Source of the DNA: Vibrio maritimus
Lineage (GTDB): Bacteria; Pseudomonadota; Gammaproteobacteria; Enterobacterales; Vibrionaceae
Length of the DNA: 64,000 nucleotides
Assembly (NCBI GenBank): GCA_000755425.1
Contig: BBMT01000005.1
Coordinates: 310,001 to 374,000 of the forward strand
Reading direction: 5' to 3'
In this document: piece after piece, positions 1 to 10,420 of the stretch
Layout: the number at the start of each line of letters is the position of its first letter
Position numbering within the stretch: position 1 is the first letter of the stretch
Position numbers and translations under genes: made by a program
Notes under the pieces: model-generated
Databases searched by the model: none
What the model saw: only the letters and a program-made list of their open reading frames with translations
What the model was told of the DNA's origin: nothing

Positions 1-549
1 TCATCTGAAAATTCAGTCAGCACATTTCGTTGGCATGTCTCTAGGAACCATCATTGTTCGCAATATTGCGGAGCTCGCGCACTCAAGAGTTCGCTCGATG
101 GTGCTAGGTGGCGCTGTAACGCGTTTTAACACCCGTTCGCAGATCTTGGTGAAGATAGGCAACTGGAGTAAGCACATGATTCCTTACATGTGGTTATACA
201 GCCTGTTTGCTTATATTGTGATGCCACAGCCGGGTCAAAAAGAATCTCGTCATTTATTCGTCCGTGAAGCGAAGAAGTTGTGCAGAAAGAGTTTAAGCGC
301 TGGTATCAACTGACAACAGAAGTGAACCCGCTTAACCGCTACTTCAAAGATCGTGAGTTGCCAATCCCGACTTTGTATTTGATGGGTGATAAAGATTATA
401 TGTTCATTAAGCCGGTCAAAGAGATGGTGGCTGAACATAAGTCCAGCCGACTTTTAGAGATTAAAGATTGTGGTCACGTGTGCAATGTTGAAAGACCAGA
501 TGAATTCAATAAGCACTCGATAGATTTCATCAAGTCAGTGGCATCTTAA
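1..549 (+). CDS. alpha/beta hydrolase, C-terminal part (start lies before the window)
   Basis: This is the C-terminal part of an alpha/beta-hydrolase fold enzyme; its start lies before base 1. The reading frame is open from base 2. A nucleophile-elbow motif GMSLG (G-x-S-x-G) lies at about bases 32-46, an acid-loop motif GDKD near 385, and the catalytic His is probably in GHVCN near 472. The frame breaks once, near 272-280; adding one base there joins EAKK to VVQKEFKRW and restores the fold. The substrate cannot be told from sequence. The 3' end overlaps the convergent DUF2007 gene by about 20 bases. The family call is firm; the specific function is unknown. Confidence 0.75.
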
Positions 550-861
550 CTTGTTTGGGGGTTTGACAGTTCCAGCAAACCTCAAACTGCCCTTCATTGA
601 GTTCATCACATGCAAAACAATGCCAATCAGCGTGATTGGCATTTTGAGTTTTTAACTGCCACTGCTTGATAATGGCTTTTGCATCATGGATTGTTCGATA
701 TCGAACAGCCAAACATAAGGCAGTGAACTTTCGTCAAAAGGCACTTCACCTCTTAGCCCAAATACTCCCTCGCCGCGCACTTCACAGCGGATACCCTCTG
801 AAGCCAGTTGTTGCTGCACGATGTGAGTCTCTGGTGGGTTATTGCCAATAAAAATCTTCAT
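530..861 (-). CDS. DUF2007 putative signal-transducing protein with C-terminal zinc ribbon
   Basis: A small protein of about 110 residues after repair. The N-terminal part (MKIFIGNNPPETHIVQQ...) has the DUF2007 pattern, a ferredoxin-like fold found in small bacterial proteins of unknown role. The C-terminal part has two CxxC pairs (CFAC and CWNC) that should bind zinc. One base is missing near 690, after the LFDIEQ segment; without the repair the protein would be cut at about 69 residues. The ATG follows directly on the stop codon of the TVP38-family gene upstream, so the two are probably cotranscribed. Function is not known. Confidence 0.7.
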
Positions 862-1544
862 TTATTCTTGTACCTGCGGTGAGCGAGACAGTCGAGCCAT
901 GATCCATTTAGCAATGAGCGGGAACAAACCTAGTAGCGCAAAGGATGCCAATACTGTCGGCGATACGATGCCTGATAGACTATCAATGTTGGCAAGTTGC
1001 GTACCGGCGTTTAGATACACTGCAGTACCAGGTAGCATGCCTAGTTGACTCACCAGGTAGTACTTGGATGCGCGGATTGGTGTTAGACCCATTAATAGGT
1101 TGATTAAAAAGAACGGGAATACAGGATGAGTCTGAGTGAAAATAGGTAAAAAGCACCGTCTTTTTCCACGCCTTTGTTGATGGTATCGAGCTTAGAACCA
1201 AATTTACTCTGTACCCAGTCACGAAGCAGGAATCGGCTGCTTAAAAACGCTAATGTCGCACCAATCGTACTCGCGAATGAGACCAGTAGTAGACTTGTCC
1301 AAAAACCAAACAATGCCGCGCCCAGTAAGGTTACAACAGCCGCACCCGGAATCGAAAATGCAGTAATCGCGATGTAGGCAAAAAAGTAGGTGAGTGCCGC
1401 AGTAACAAAATTGGCATCGATGTACTCAGCAAGTGCAGCTTGCTGCGCTTTGGCGTTCTCGAGCGTAAGATGCTGACCAAAATTGACGCCTAAAAATACG
1501 ATGATGGCAACCAGTACTAACCCAAGTATTAGCTTCTTGCTCAT
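862..1544 (-). CDS. TVP38/TMEM64 (SNARE-associated, DedA-like) family membrane protein
   Basis: An integral inner-membrane protein of about 227 residues after repair, with an N-terminal membrane segment, a central SNARE-associated domain (AFSIPGAAVVTLLGAALFG region) and further hydrophobic segments. The family resembles the DedA lipid or cation transporters; no specific substrate can be given. One C is missing near 1123 (LRLIPVFPFF continues into the second half). The start is supported by AAGGA seven bases before the ATG. It probably forms an operon with the DUF2007 gene immediately downstream. Confidence 0.8.
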
Positions 1545-1617
1545 GACGATATCCTTTGTAATGTCTTAATATTAGTGTAGTAGAAAGGGCAGGCGAGCTT
1601 TTCCTTTCATCTAATAC

Positions 1618-1648
1618 GAAAAAATCAGCCATAAGGCTGATTTTTTAT
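1618..1648 (-). terminator. Rho-independent terminator of tfoY
   Basis: A hairpin of AATCAGCC / GGCTGATT with A-runs and T-runs on both sides lies just after the tfoY stop codon. It reads as a terminator for tfoY on the minus strand; its symmetry would let it work on either strand. Confidence 0.8.
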
Positions 1649-1663
1649 TGGGAAAACCAAGGG

Positions 1664-2253
1664 TTAGTTGATTAAGCTAGCAAGCTCTTCTCGTTTGGTT
1701 TGTGGTATCACAGACCAGTGAGTACCGTTGATGGCGCCTTCTAGAGCCATAGTAACTCGAGTCCAACTGAGCTTGAATGGGTTCTTTGAATGGCTTTGAA
1801 TGCCTCTACAGAGCCGTGTTGCTGCAGATCGACCACAGATTCGATACCGGCTTTTTTAAGCATACGCTCAGTTGCCAGTCGCAAATTCGGAAGATCTTTT
1901 AATCGGTTTGGCTTCGCCTCAGACTGCTGCTCTTTTTCAGTTTTTGCAAACGCGAGCGCTTGTTTAGCATGAGTCAAGATAGCGTCTTGATCTTGCCAAC
2001 AATCGTCTGGTAGTGCGAAGTACTTGGTTACCACGGGAAATCCACGCTTTTTATAAACGTATGGTTTATAACCTAGCTTTTTAAAGGTGGAAATGGTCTG
2101 ACGGTCAGTTCTGATATGTAATTTGTTATTCACTGCTAATGCAAACATCGTATCGTCTACGAAGATGCCAAATCCGCCGAACATGGATCGAGACTTTACT
2201 CTTCCAAGCTGAGCGAATAACTGCATTGAATCTTTTAGTATAGGATTATCCAT
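1664..2253 (-). CDS. tfoY: TfoY, TfoX/Sxy-family regulator
   Basis: A TfoX/Sxy-family protein of 196 residues after repair. The N-terminal TfoX domain carries [11 protein letters not shown] and YKKRGFPVV; the C-terminal TfoX domain carries [17 protein letters not shown] and, after a frame break near 1748, [14 protein letters not shown]. Two TfoX-family genes are usual in Vibrio. The c-di-GMP riboswitch directly upstream and the neighbour purR identify this as tfoY, which in V. cholerae promotes motility and type VI secretion, not as tfoX, the chitin-responsive competence regulator. The unrepaired reading ends 25 residues early. Confidence 0.85.
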
Positions 2254-2359
2254 GCTTATTCTTTTCTCGGTGTTATTGATTGTGTCACCAAAATCAGGTC
2301 CGAGAGTATAGCAAACGGGTGTCAGAGCTCTGTTAAGCCACTGCTATAACTGAGTCTTT

Positions 2360-2458
2360 CCCCTTGCCATCGGCAACCCCGCTACCTATCAATAAAAATT
2401 GGTTTAGGCCGGTGGCTTTGCGTCCCACCCTTTCAGATGGTTTGCCCTGTGCGTGACA
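2360..2458 (-). ncRNA. c-di-GMP-I (GEMM-I) riboswitch upstream of tfoY
   Basis: On the minus strand this stretch has the conserved GEMM-I core. It runs GTCACGCACAGGGCAAACC, then a GAAA-type tetraloop region, GGGACGCAAAGCC, GGCCTAAACC, and GGTAGCGGGGTTGCCGATGG. The order, tetraloop and receptor match the well-known Vc2 aptamer upstream of V. cholerae VC1722. It sits about 110 bases before the tfoY start, so c-di-GMP binding should control tfoY expression. The rest of 2254-2634 holds the presumed promoter and the purR terminator, with no gene. Confidence 0.92.
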
Positions 2459-2604
2459 CATATAGCATATAGGAAAACTATGTAAGTTATTGATTATTGA
2501 TTTTAGAAAATGTGATATTGGTTCAAATAATGTTTGGTTATTTGTGCCTCAAGGTGAATAAAAAATTGACAAGAGTAGGGGCAAACTTTGAATAGAGATC
2601 AAAA

Positions 2605-2633
2605 AAAGTGCCGAAATCGGCACTTTTGTCAGC
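2605..2633 (-). terminator. Rho-independent terminator of purR
   Basis: AAAAGTGCCG / CGGCACTTTT hairpin with a T-run on the minus strand, starting just after the purR stop codon. Confidence 0.85.
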
Positions 2634-2634
2634 G

Positions 2635-3638
2635 TTAGGTTAGAGGTTTGACAGAGTCACGTTCTACAATTTCCGGATGCATTTCGAAAATGCGTTTTTC
2701 GTGACCTTTATCTTTGATTCGTTCTAGTAGAATCTCAAAGGCATTTTTACCAACACGTCTCTTCGGTTGGTGCACCGTCGTCAGCGGAGGCGAAAAGTAC
2801 TCAGCCAGTTCAATATTGTCATAACCGATAACAGAGATATCTTCAGGTACGCGTACACCAAGTTGTTGAAGGCGACTCATGAGTCCAAATGCCATGGTGT
2901 CATTAAAGCAGAATACGGCTGTTGGTCTTTCTTCCATTGCTGCAATACGGTTGGCAGCGATAACTGCTGTATCACATTCAAAGTTACCTTCTAGAATGCG
3001 ATCTTCTTTCATCTCAATACCGGCTTCCGATAGAGCACGCTTATAACCGATGATACGTTCTTGGCATACCGCTTTTTCTAGGTGACCACTTAGACAAGCA
3101 ATATCGGTATGACCCTTTTCGATGAGGAACTTAGTTGCAAGATAGCCACCTTCCTCTGAGTTATCGATGATCTTATCTGCTTGAGAGCTCTCTGGACCCC
3201 AGTCCATGATTACTTTTGGAATGTCTGCATGACGGTCAAGCATCTCAAGAAGCTCTTCAGTCAAATCGGAACACATTACCAAAATACCATCTACGCGTTT
3301 TTCCGCTAGCATGCGAATGTAGTCACGCTGCTTCTCGTAAACACCACCGGTGTTACACAAAATCAGTGTGTAACCTTGGCGATAACAGTAACTTTCAACG
3401 CCGTCGATAACTTCTGAGAAGAATAAGTTGGTCGATTGAGTGACCAACATACCAATGGTTTTTGTCGAATTGCACTTCAAACTACGAGCAACAGCACTAG
3501 GCGCGTAGTTAAGTTCATCGACTGCCGCCATCACTTTTTCTTGGGTAGCTTCCGCAACAAAGCGAGTTTTATTAATTACATGGGATACTGTGGTCGTGGA
3601 AACGCCAGCAAGTCGGGCGACATCTTTAATGGTTGCAT
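2635..3638 (-). CDS. purR: PurR, purine repressor (LacI family)
   Basis: A LacI/GalR-family repressor of 334 residues after repair. It binds hypoxanthine or guanine as corepressor and represses purine synthesis genes. The N-terminal helix-turn-helix reads [20 protein letters not shown], followed by the hinge helix [12 protein letters not shown] and a periplasmic-binding-protein-like core. The real ATG is at 3638-3636. One G is missing directly after it (ATG-GCA reads ATGCA), so the frame has no visible start and automated calling would begin about 35 residues late, losing the DNA-binding domain. An operator lies upstream at 3675-3690. Confidence 0.92.
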
Positions 3639-3674
3639 AGTGATATCCTGTTAGTCGCGGCTTATTGAATTAGT

Positions 3675-3690
3675 GAGTAAACGTTTGTGC
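3675..3690. promoter_or_regulatory. PurR operator (autoregulation)
   Basis: The sequence GAGTAAACGTTTGTGC is a near-match to the PurR box ACGCAAACGTTTGCGT, with the central AAACGTTT intact. It lies about 40 bases before the purR start, consistent with the known self-repression of purR. Confidence 0.7.
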
Positions 3691-3999
3691 CGCTTTAATT
3701 TTAGTGGCTCCAGCGCTTTTGTGAATAAATGGATTCAAAAGCGGAAACCGGCAAGTGTATGCAAGCCTAGGCAGAATTAACAAATTGAGTTCAAAGCTCA
3801 ATATTGACACCTAAGTGGAGGTGATTTTCTGTCATACCTATGGGCGATTGCATTTTAAACGGCGAATTGTAGTCGCAGCTTAGTAAGCTGGCAATCATTT
3901 ATCCCACAAATTTATAACTAAGGCGCAAAATTGACTCAGGTGACTGAAAACCACATTTACGCCTTTAACAGGTGTCGCACCTAATCGCAGAAATCGGAG
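3691..3999. other. Gene-free stretch between purR and torD
   Basis: No coding region is supported here. A palindrome CAGCTTAGTAAGCTG lies near 3877-3891, and a small GGTGCGACACC hairpin follows the torD stop on the minus strand. The purR promoter should be in the part next to 3690. No RNA gene is recognised. Confidence 0.5.
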
Positions 4000-4653
4000 C
4001 TAGTCGTTTTCATCCGCTAGATAGGTCAAATCCAACTGACAGAAGGCGTGCAATAGGCTTGCAGCAGCAGCGTAGAAACCAAATTCATCAAACTGTTGGC
4101 ACTTCTTAACAAACTGAGGCAACCAACTCATGAGATGAGTATTGATGAAGTCTGCTTGCTCGTGTAATGCGTCATTCATATGTGCGTCGTTTTCCAACTC
4201 GTTCGAACGGATGATGAGGTTCCCTAGAAAATCGAGTTCGATAGCAAGGTGATCCGCCGGCTCGTTGAGGTCTTTATTCACGGCAATACCATGCTTGGCA
4301 AGTAGGTCTACCATATCTTGTGCAGGTTGGTCATTGAGTAAGCCAGAAGTACCAATGTACATTGAGGCATAAGGCAGTGCGCCATGTTTGTCGGTCTTCA
4401 AAAACAGATCGCAAAAATCAGCAGAGAGCTCCAGTTGAGCATCTTCACGTACTTGTAATCTATTGAGCGAATCAGTGAAGGTTTTGATTGGCTCCGACAG
4501 TGATGGGTTTTCACCAAGGCCGGTTAGAAACGAACGTATTTCAGGGCTGTGATATTTGCTGAGCTCATCGTCGGTCAGCTCAGAGGCAAACAAGCTTGAT
4601 AGCCACCAATAGATTTCCGCACGCTGCTCATTAAATGCTTTGATTTCTTGCAT
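4000..4653 (-). CDS. torD: TorD, chaperone for molybdoenzyme maturation
   Basis: A cytoplasmic chaperone of 217 residues of the TorD/DmsD family. It binds the Tat signal of TMAO reductase TorA and helps insert the molybdenum cofactor. The all-helical family pattern includes [17 protein letters not shown] at the N-terminus and [17 protein letters not shown] in the middle. The start at 4653 is chosen because GGAGA precedes it at normal spacing; a longer reading to 4719 has no good ribosome site. It is divergent from torR. torC, torA and the sensor torS are not in the window. Confidence 0.88.
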   Translation of the reverse strand: MQEIKAFNEQRAEIYWWLSSLFASELTDDELSKYHSPEIRSFLTGLGENPSLSEPIKTFTDSLNRLQVREDAQLELSADFCDLFLKTDKHGALPYASMYIGTSGLLNDQPAQDMVDLLAKHGIAVNKDLNEPADHLAIELDFLGNLIIRSNELENDAHMNDALHEQADFINTHLMSWLPQFVKKCQQFDEFGFYAAAASLLHAFCQLDLTYLADEND

Positions 4654-4849
4654 TTGTATTGTCTCCAAAAATGATACTTCTATTTTAGCCAATAAAGATG
4701 AATAGCAATAACGTGTCACATGAATAAATGAGTTAATTTATTAAAAAATATGAAAAATAGTGCTTTGTCAGTTGTTTGTGTGATTTGGTTTTTGTTGCAT
4801 ATGCTATTCGATGGTTTTGGTTGTCTTGAATCAAAAAAAAGTAGGTTTG

Positions 4850-4870
4850 TGCTGTTCTGTGCTGTTGTAG
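4850..4870 (+). promoter_or_regulatory. Possible tandem tor boxes before torR
   Basis: Two decamers, GCTGTTCTGT and GCTGTTGTAG, lie end to end between torD and torR. E. coli TorR binds tandem decamers containing CTGTTCATAT and represses its own gene. The shared CTGTT and the 10-base spacing suggest the same arrangement. This is inference from pattern only. Confidence 0.4.
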
Positions 4871-4933
4871 ACTAGAATTGTGAATGGTTATGAATAGAAT
4901 GACACGGTCATTACAGATTGAGATAGTACAGAT

Positions 4934-5644
4934 ATGAAATATCACGTTTTGGTTGTAGAAGATGACGTAGTCACTCGCAGTAAGCTCGCTGGCTATTTCG
5001 AAAATGAAGGTTATTTGGTCAGTGAAGCCCAAGATGGCAATGAAATGCGTCAGGTTCTGCAAGAGTCGAGCATCGACTTGGTGATGCTTGATATCAATCT
5101 TCCTAAAGAGGATGGCTTGATGCTGACTAGAGAACTTAGAAGTCAGTCTGATATTGGTATTATTTTAGTGACCGGTCGCACTGACAGTATTGATAGAATC
5201 GTAGGTCTTGAGATGGGTGCGGACGATTACGTTACCAAACCGTTTGAACTGCGTGAATTATTGGTGAGAGTGAAGAACCTGTTGTGGCGCATTTCGCTAG
5301 CACGTAAGCAACCGGTGTTAGAGTCATCTACCCAAAGTGAGCATGTCATCCATTTTGGTGAGTGGGCGTTTGATAAGCAGCGTCGTTCTCTCAGTAATAA
5401 CGGTGACCCAGTTAAATTGACTAAGGCGGAATATGAACTTTTGGTCGCACTTTCGACCTATCCGAATCAGGTACTGAGCCGAGAGCGCATCTTGAATATG
5501 ATCAGCCACCGAGTTGATGCGCCAAACGATCGAACGATTGATGTGTTGATTCGTCGCATGAGAGCGAAAATGGAAATGGATCCTAAGAATCCACAGATTT
5601 TCATTACTGTTCATGGTGAAGGTTACATGTTCGCTGGCGATTAG
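4934..5644 (+). CDS. torR: TorR, OmpR-family response regulator
   Basis: A two-domain response regulator of 236 residues. The receiver domain (about 1-120) has the acidic pair E9-D10-D11, the phosphoacceptor D53 in VMLDINLP, T81 and the lysine in VTKPFELRE. The C-terminal winged-helix domain has LTKAEYELLVAL and TIDVLIRRMRAKME. It resembles TorR/ArcA; the divergent torD makes TorR the better call. It should respond to TMAO through a TorS sensor encoded elsewhere and activate the TMAO respiration operon. Confidence 0.88.
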   Translation: MKYHVLVVEDDVVTRSKLAGYFENEGYLVSEAQDGNEMRQVLQESSIDLVMLDINLPKEDGLMLTRELRSQSDIGIILVTGRTDSIDRIVGLEMGADDYVTKPFELRELLVRVKNLLWRISLARKQPVLESSTQSEHVIHFGEWAFDKQRRSLSNNGDPVKLTKAEYELLVALSTYPNQVLSRERILNMISHRVDAPNDRTIDVLIRRMRAKMEMDPKNPQIFITVHGEGYMFAGD

Positions 5645-5673
5645 CATTGTTAAGCCGTTAACATCTTGTATTA

Positions 5674-5709
5674 GCTCCAGTTACTAAAAAGGTAACTGGA
5701 GTTTTTTTA
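5674..5709 (+). terminator. Rho-independent terminator of torR
   Basis: CTCCAGTTAC / GTAACTGGAG stem with a seven-T run, 30 bases after the torR stop. Confidence 0.9.
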
Positions 5710-5934
5710 TGGGAGCAAGTTTACTTTCTGTCGCAAACTGTTTGCGGCGTTACTGGATTTTTTTGTTAGATGACTCGCGTAGTGTTTTTCTTCCTTTTTC
5801 GCTTACCAAGTTAGCCGGTTTGTTGAACTAATTTGAAGAGGGTTGATTTGATAATGTCGGCTGGTTGACGGTTGGCGCGCCTTATCGAACTTAACTCAAC
5901 TTCATTAATACTTGGTTCAATAAAAGGATGTTCT

Positions 5935-8530
5935 ATGACCAATGTGATTTCTCAATCCAAGCTTACTTCTGCGCGCAAGCCAGCGGTGGGATTTAGGTTT
6001 GCAGCACTACCCGCAGCGGCACTATTAGCTGCAAGTTCACTGTACACAGCCCCGTCAATGGCTTTTCAATGCAGCACGTTGGCGGCTTGGGATCCCTCCG
6101 CGACGTACAATGGGGGCAACGAGGTTCAATGGCAGTCTGCCGCTTATAAGGCCAATTGGTGGAATGTGAATGTCGATCCCGCGCAAAATTCAGCGCCTTA
6201 CCAGGAATGGTCGAAGCTTGGTGATTGCTCTAGCGGCGGCGCGAATATCGCACCGTCTGTTTCTATTGCTTCACCAGAAAATAATGCACAGCTTGCGGTT
6301 GGTAATGTCGTAACCTTCTCTGCTACAGCAGGGGATACCGATGGCACAGTAACCGAGGTTGCATTTGCTTTAGATGGGGTTACTTTGGCAACACTATCCA
6401 GTGCACCTTACACAACAGACTGGCTGACAGAATTAGGTAGTTACCAGTTAACAGTGACCGCAACCGATGACAAAGGGGCGACGACAGTAGTTTCCAGGTC
6501 ATTTAGTGTCGTAGATACCACTAACCAGCCACCAAGCGTAACGCTTCAAACCTCTAACTCTCAGATTAATGTAGGCGATCAAGTGACTTTGACCGCTTCA
6601 CCTTCGGATAGTGATGGCACAATTACTCAGGTCGACTTTGTGGTCAGTGGAGCCGTCGTTGACTCCGTCACCTCGCCACCTTGGCAAACAGTTTGGAGTG
6701 CGGCCTCTGCTGGAGACTATGCTATCGAGGCTATCGCGACAGACAATGCTGGCGCTCGCTCCCAGTCATCATCCGTCACCATATCAGCAATTGCACTTGC
6801 GGGTGGTAAATGTGCTGATGCCGCAGCCTATATTGCTGGCACGAGTTATCAGAGTGGGCAGAATGTCACTAATGACGGCAGCTTGTATCAATGTTCGGTA
6901 GCTGGATGGTGTTCGTCAGACTCGGCATGGGCGTATGAGCTGGAACGGGTCTTTACTGGCAAGATGCGTGGAACAGCCTTGGGGCTTGTGCAACCGCACC
7001 AGAAATTACGCTTGTCTCGCCAAGTGAAGGTCAAACAGTATTGCTAGGTGCAGATGTAAACATTCAAGCCAGCATAAATGATGCCGATGGTACTGTTGTC
7101 AGTGCGGAAGCGAGTGTGAATGGCGCTTCATTGGGTCTGCTTTCCGCAGCGCCGTATCAATGGACGTGGAATGCCATAGGGTCTGGAGAAACAACCGTTA
7201 CGGTTGCGGCGACAGATAATGAAGGTAATACCAATCAAGTTAACCGCACAGTGTCGATAACAGACCAGCCTTTGGTTACTGAGATCACTTCACCGGCTTC
7301 TGGCGACGTTGTCGCGGTGGGCAAAGCGGTTACAGTGACTGCCGATGTCAGCGCGCTGCAAAGTGAAGTTACCAGCACTGAGCTATTCGTCAATGGCTTG
7401 TTAGTTGCGACGGATAACACAGCTCCTTATCAATTTAGTTGGACACCAGCTGCTATAGGTTCCTATCAGCTCAGTGTGACTGGTAAAGATACACAGGGTA
7501 ACTCAGCATCTTCAACCAGTGTGACGGTATCTGCTAAATCAGTGGTGCAGCCAAAGCATAAACTGATTGGCTACTGGCATAATTTTGTTAATGGTGCGGG
7601 CTGTCCTATCCCACTGAATCAAATGTCGAAAGATTGGGACATCATTGATATCGCCTTTGCTGACAATGATCGCAATAGTACAGGTAGAGTTCATTTCAAC
7701 CTCTATGATGGCGATATTCGCTCGACTTGCGCGCCAATTGATCCTGTTCAGTTCAAGAAAGATATTAAGGCGTTACAAGCAGAGGGTAAGATCTTTGTTC
7801 TGTCACTTGGCGGAGCAGAGGGAACCATTACGTTAAATACTGATTCTGATGAGGCGGCGTTTGTGGAGAGTCTAACGGCCATTATCAAAGAGTGGGGATT
7901 TGACGGATTAGATGTTGATTATGAAAGTGGTTCGAACCTTGTTCATGGCAGCCAGATCCAAACGCGTTTGCCACGTGCATTAAAAGCGATTGAAACTAAC
8001 ATCGGCGGTGATATGTATCTGACAATGGCGCCAGAGCATCCTTATGTGCAGGGTGGAATGGTTGCTTACTCAGGAATATGGGGCGCGTATATTCCTCTTA
8101 TCAATGAAGTGCGTGACACGTCGATCTATTGCATGTTCAGCTATACAACAACGGTGGGCTTGCTAACCCTTATACGGCAGGTGCTGCTCCTGAAGGGTCT
8201 GTAGATATGATGGTAGCAGCGTCGAGAATGCTCACAGAAGGTTTTGAGCTTGCAGATGGTAGCCAGTTTTTACCACTTCGAGATGATCAAGTCGCTATTG
8301 GACTGCCGTCTGGACCAAGCAGCGCGAATTCAGGACAAGCGCCAATTGCCAATATTGAAGCGGCGCTTGACTGTATGATCTCGCTGAATCGCTGTGGAAC
8401 GGTAGTACCTACGAAAACCTCGCCTAACTTTGGTGGTGTCATGACTTGGTCGATCAACTGGGATCAGCATGACGGTTTCAACTTCTCTGTTCCAGTTAAA
8501 GCGAAGTTGGATCAACTGAACGCAAGATAA
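5935..8530 (+). CDS. Secreted multidomain chitinase (GH18)
   Basis: A secreted GH18 chitinase of about 865 residues after two repairs (one base near 6940 and one near 8118). The order is signal peptide (about 1-43, ending APSMA), CBM5/12-type chitin-binding module (CSTLAAWDPSATYNGG), two Ig-like modules, a second CBM5/12 (KCADAAAYIAGTSYQSG...YWQDAWNSLGAC), two more Ig-like modules, then the GH18 domain from about residue 543. The active-site motif DGLDVDYE near residue 657 has the catalytic Glu. It should cut chitin outside the cell. The start at 5935 has AAAGGAT upstream. Which Vibrio chitinase it matches is not clear. Confidence 0.85.
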
Positions 8531-8565
8531 TCAGCACGTGTGGTTACAAATGTAAATTTTACATA

Positions 8566-8596
8566 GTAAAAGAGCCTCGCAATGAGGCTCTTTATT
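8566..8596. terminator. Bidirectional terminator between chitinase gene and elyC
   Basis: AAAGAGCCTC / GAGGCTCTTT hairpin with T-rich ends on both strands; it lies between two convergent genes. Confidence 0.85.
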
Positions 8597-8605
8597 TTTC
8601 GAAGA

Positions 8606-9514
8606 TTACTGATTGGTAGTCGCTGCTTCATCACTTTCGGATTCATCGTTTGGGGCAAGCTGTTGTTCAATTTCTTGTTGTTCCACCTGCTCAGGCTCTG
8701 ATGATTCAATCTCAAATTCAGAGACCGAAAATGATAAATCTTGCATGCTTTCATTCGCAACCCAATCTCGAAGGCGCTGCCAATGCTGACCTAAGGTTTC
8801 ATGCCAATAGCGCTCGGTCTGTTCAAGGTAGCGAGCTTGAGGTGTGTAGCGACTCCAAGCCTGTTCTACGTTCTCTTGAGCCAAAAAATTTGTAGGTGCA
8901 GTGTAAGGGTTGAGGCCGGCGGCCTCAAATTCATACATTGCTCGCTGCATATGGCTGGCTGAGGTGACCAATACTAACTTTTTGCTTTGTACAAATGCCG
9001 ATGCCTGTCTTGCTTCTTCCCATGTGTCTTTTGCAGCTTCAAGCAAAATAATATCGGGTTTTGCCACGCCAAGCGCGAGCGCTACTTTCGCCATGACTCT
9101 GGCGTGGCTGACATCAGTGCCACCGGCATAGCCAGATAAAATCAGTTTACTTCCGGGATACATGCGCATGACGCGAATGCCCTCAGTTAAGCGCATCAAC
9201 GAAGCGCGCGATAATTCTGAGGTTGGAGGAATATCGTCATCGACCACGTGGCCGCCGCCAAGCACCATGACATAATCAATGGATTCTTTAATAGGTAAAA
9301 AGGCGCTGTACTGACGCTCAAGTGGCATCAATAAACGGCTAGAGAGCGGCTGGAATGCAATAAGAAATGTCCCACACAGCGATACGAGAACCAACAAGCT
9401 GCCAAACTTACGTCTTGCGGTAAACATGATAAGAAGCAATCCCAAGAAACCAAGGATTAGCATAGCGGGTAAAGGCATTAGTAATGCAGACACCAGCTTT
9501 TTCAGCTCAAACAT
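8606..9514 (-). CDS. elyC: ElyC (YcbC), envelope biogenesis factor
   Basis: A DUF218-family inner-membrane protein of about 302 residues. Two N-terminal membrane segments (LMPLPAMLILGFLGLLL and LLVLVSLCGTFLIAF) precede the DUF218 domain with VMVLGGGH, KLILSGYAGG and VTSASHM. In E. coli ElyC is needed for normal peptidoglycan synthesis at low temperature. The start at 9514 (MFELKKLVSALLMPLP) is chosen by match to the family; an upstream ATG would add 22 residues. The last 45 residues are acidic and Gln-rich, probably disordered. Confidence 0.85.
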   Translation of the reverse strand: MFELKKLVSALLMPLPAMLILGFLGLLLIMFTARRKFGSLLVLVSLCGTFLIAFQPLSSRLLMPLERQYSAFLPIKESIDYVMVLGGGHVVDDDIPPTSELSRASLMRLTEGIRVMRMYPGSKLILSGYAGGTDVSHARVMAKVALALGVAKPDIILLEAAKDTWEEARQASAFVQSKKLVLVTSASHMQRAMYEFEAAGLNPYTAPTNFLAQENVEQAWSRYTPQARYLEQTERYWHETLGQHWQRLRDWVANESMQDLSFSVSEFEIESSEPEQVEQQEIEQQLAPNDESESDEAATTNQ

Positions 9515-9631
9515 AGGATAATAGTCCGAAAAAACACCACTTAACGCTAAAAAAGGGACTTGCCCCTTTATTCCTGTCACTTATATGACAGAATAGCTGT
9601 ACGACTGGTTATCTTAACTCAATAAACCGTG

Positions 9632-10409
9632 ATGCAAGACCGTAATTTCGACGATATCGCCCACAAATTTGCAAAAAATATTTACGGCTCCGAGAAGGGA
9701 GAAATCCGCCAAACTATTGTTTGGGAAGATTTAACCCAGGCTCTTGCCGAGCTGGATGATACTAAAAAAACACTCAAAGTATTAGATGCTGGTGGTGGAT
9801 TAGGTCAAGTTTCGCAGCGTATCGCTGAGCGCGGGCACATATCACCTTGTGTGACCTTTCTTCTGAAATGCTTAAGTTAGCCAAAGCAGAGGTTGAAAAA
9901 AACGGGCTACTCTCGCAATATCACTGGATCCACAGTCCAGTACAACGTATTGCTGAGCATATGGAACAGCAAGTTGACCTAACTTTGTTCCATGCAGTAA
10001 TGGAGTGGTTGGCTGATCCAAGACCTGCCTCGAAGCGGTATTACAGCAAGTGAAACCTGGTGGTATCGCTTCTGTCATGTTTTACAATCATCATGGATTG
10101 GTATTTAAGAATGTCATTTGTGGCAATATTCCTCATGTATTAGATGGGATGCCACATAGAAAAAGATTTAAGCTTCAACCGCAAAAAGGGTTGAAGCCAG
10201 AGGACGTGTATCAGTGGATTGAAGAAGCCGGGTTTGAAATATGTGGCAAATCTGGCATTCGCTCATTCAGTGATTACATTGGCAATATGCAGTACATGGG
10301 AGATTACACCGCTGAAGATGTTCTAAAACTGGAACAACAGCTGTGTCGCCAAGAGCCTTATCTCTCCATGGGTCGATACATACATGTATGGGCTAGGAAA
10401 AAACAATAA
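9632..10409 (+). CDS. cmoM: CmoM, tRNA cmo5U methyltransferase
   Basis: A SAM-dependent methyltransferase of about 259 residues after two repairs (near 9840 and 10031). It makes the methyl ester of 5-carboxymethoxyuridine at tRNA position 34. The start MQDRNFDDIAHKFAKNIYG is almost the same as E. coli CmoM. The SAM-binding motif is VLDAGGGLGQ, followed by CDLSSEML and the FHAVMEWLADPR segment. The GTG just before the ATG is a less likely start. As in E. coli it is the first gene of an operon with mukFEB; the gap to mukF is 11 bases. Confidence 0.92.
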
Positions 10410-10420
10410 CAGGAAAGACC

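Noticed and set aside
1664..2253. Naming the TfoX-family gene tfoX
   Set aside because: The GEMM-I riboswitch and purR neighbour belong to tfoY; tfoX is controlled by the chitin-induced TfoR RNA, not seen here.
4733..5062. Minus-strand frame of about 109 codons over the torR start
   Set aside because: Antisense to torR and rich in Ile/Thr/His from AT-rich DNA; no ribosome site.
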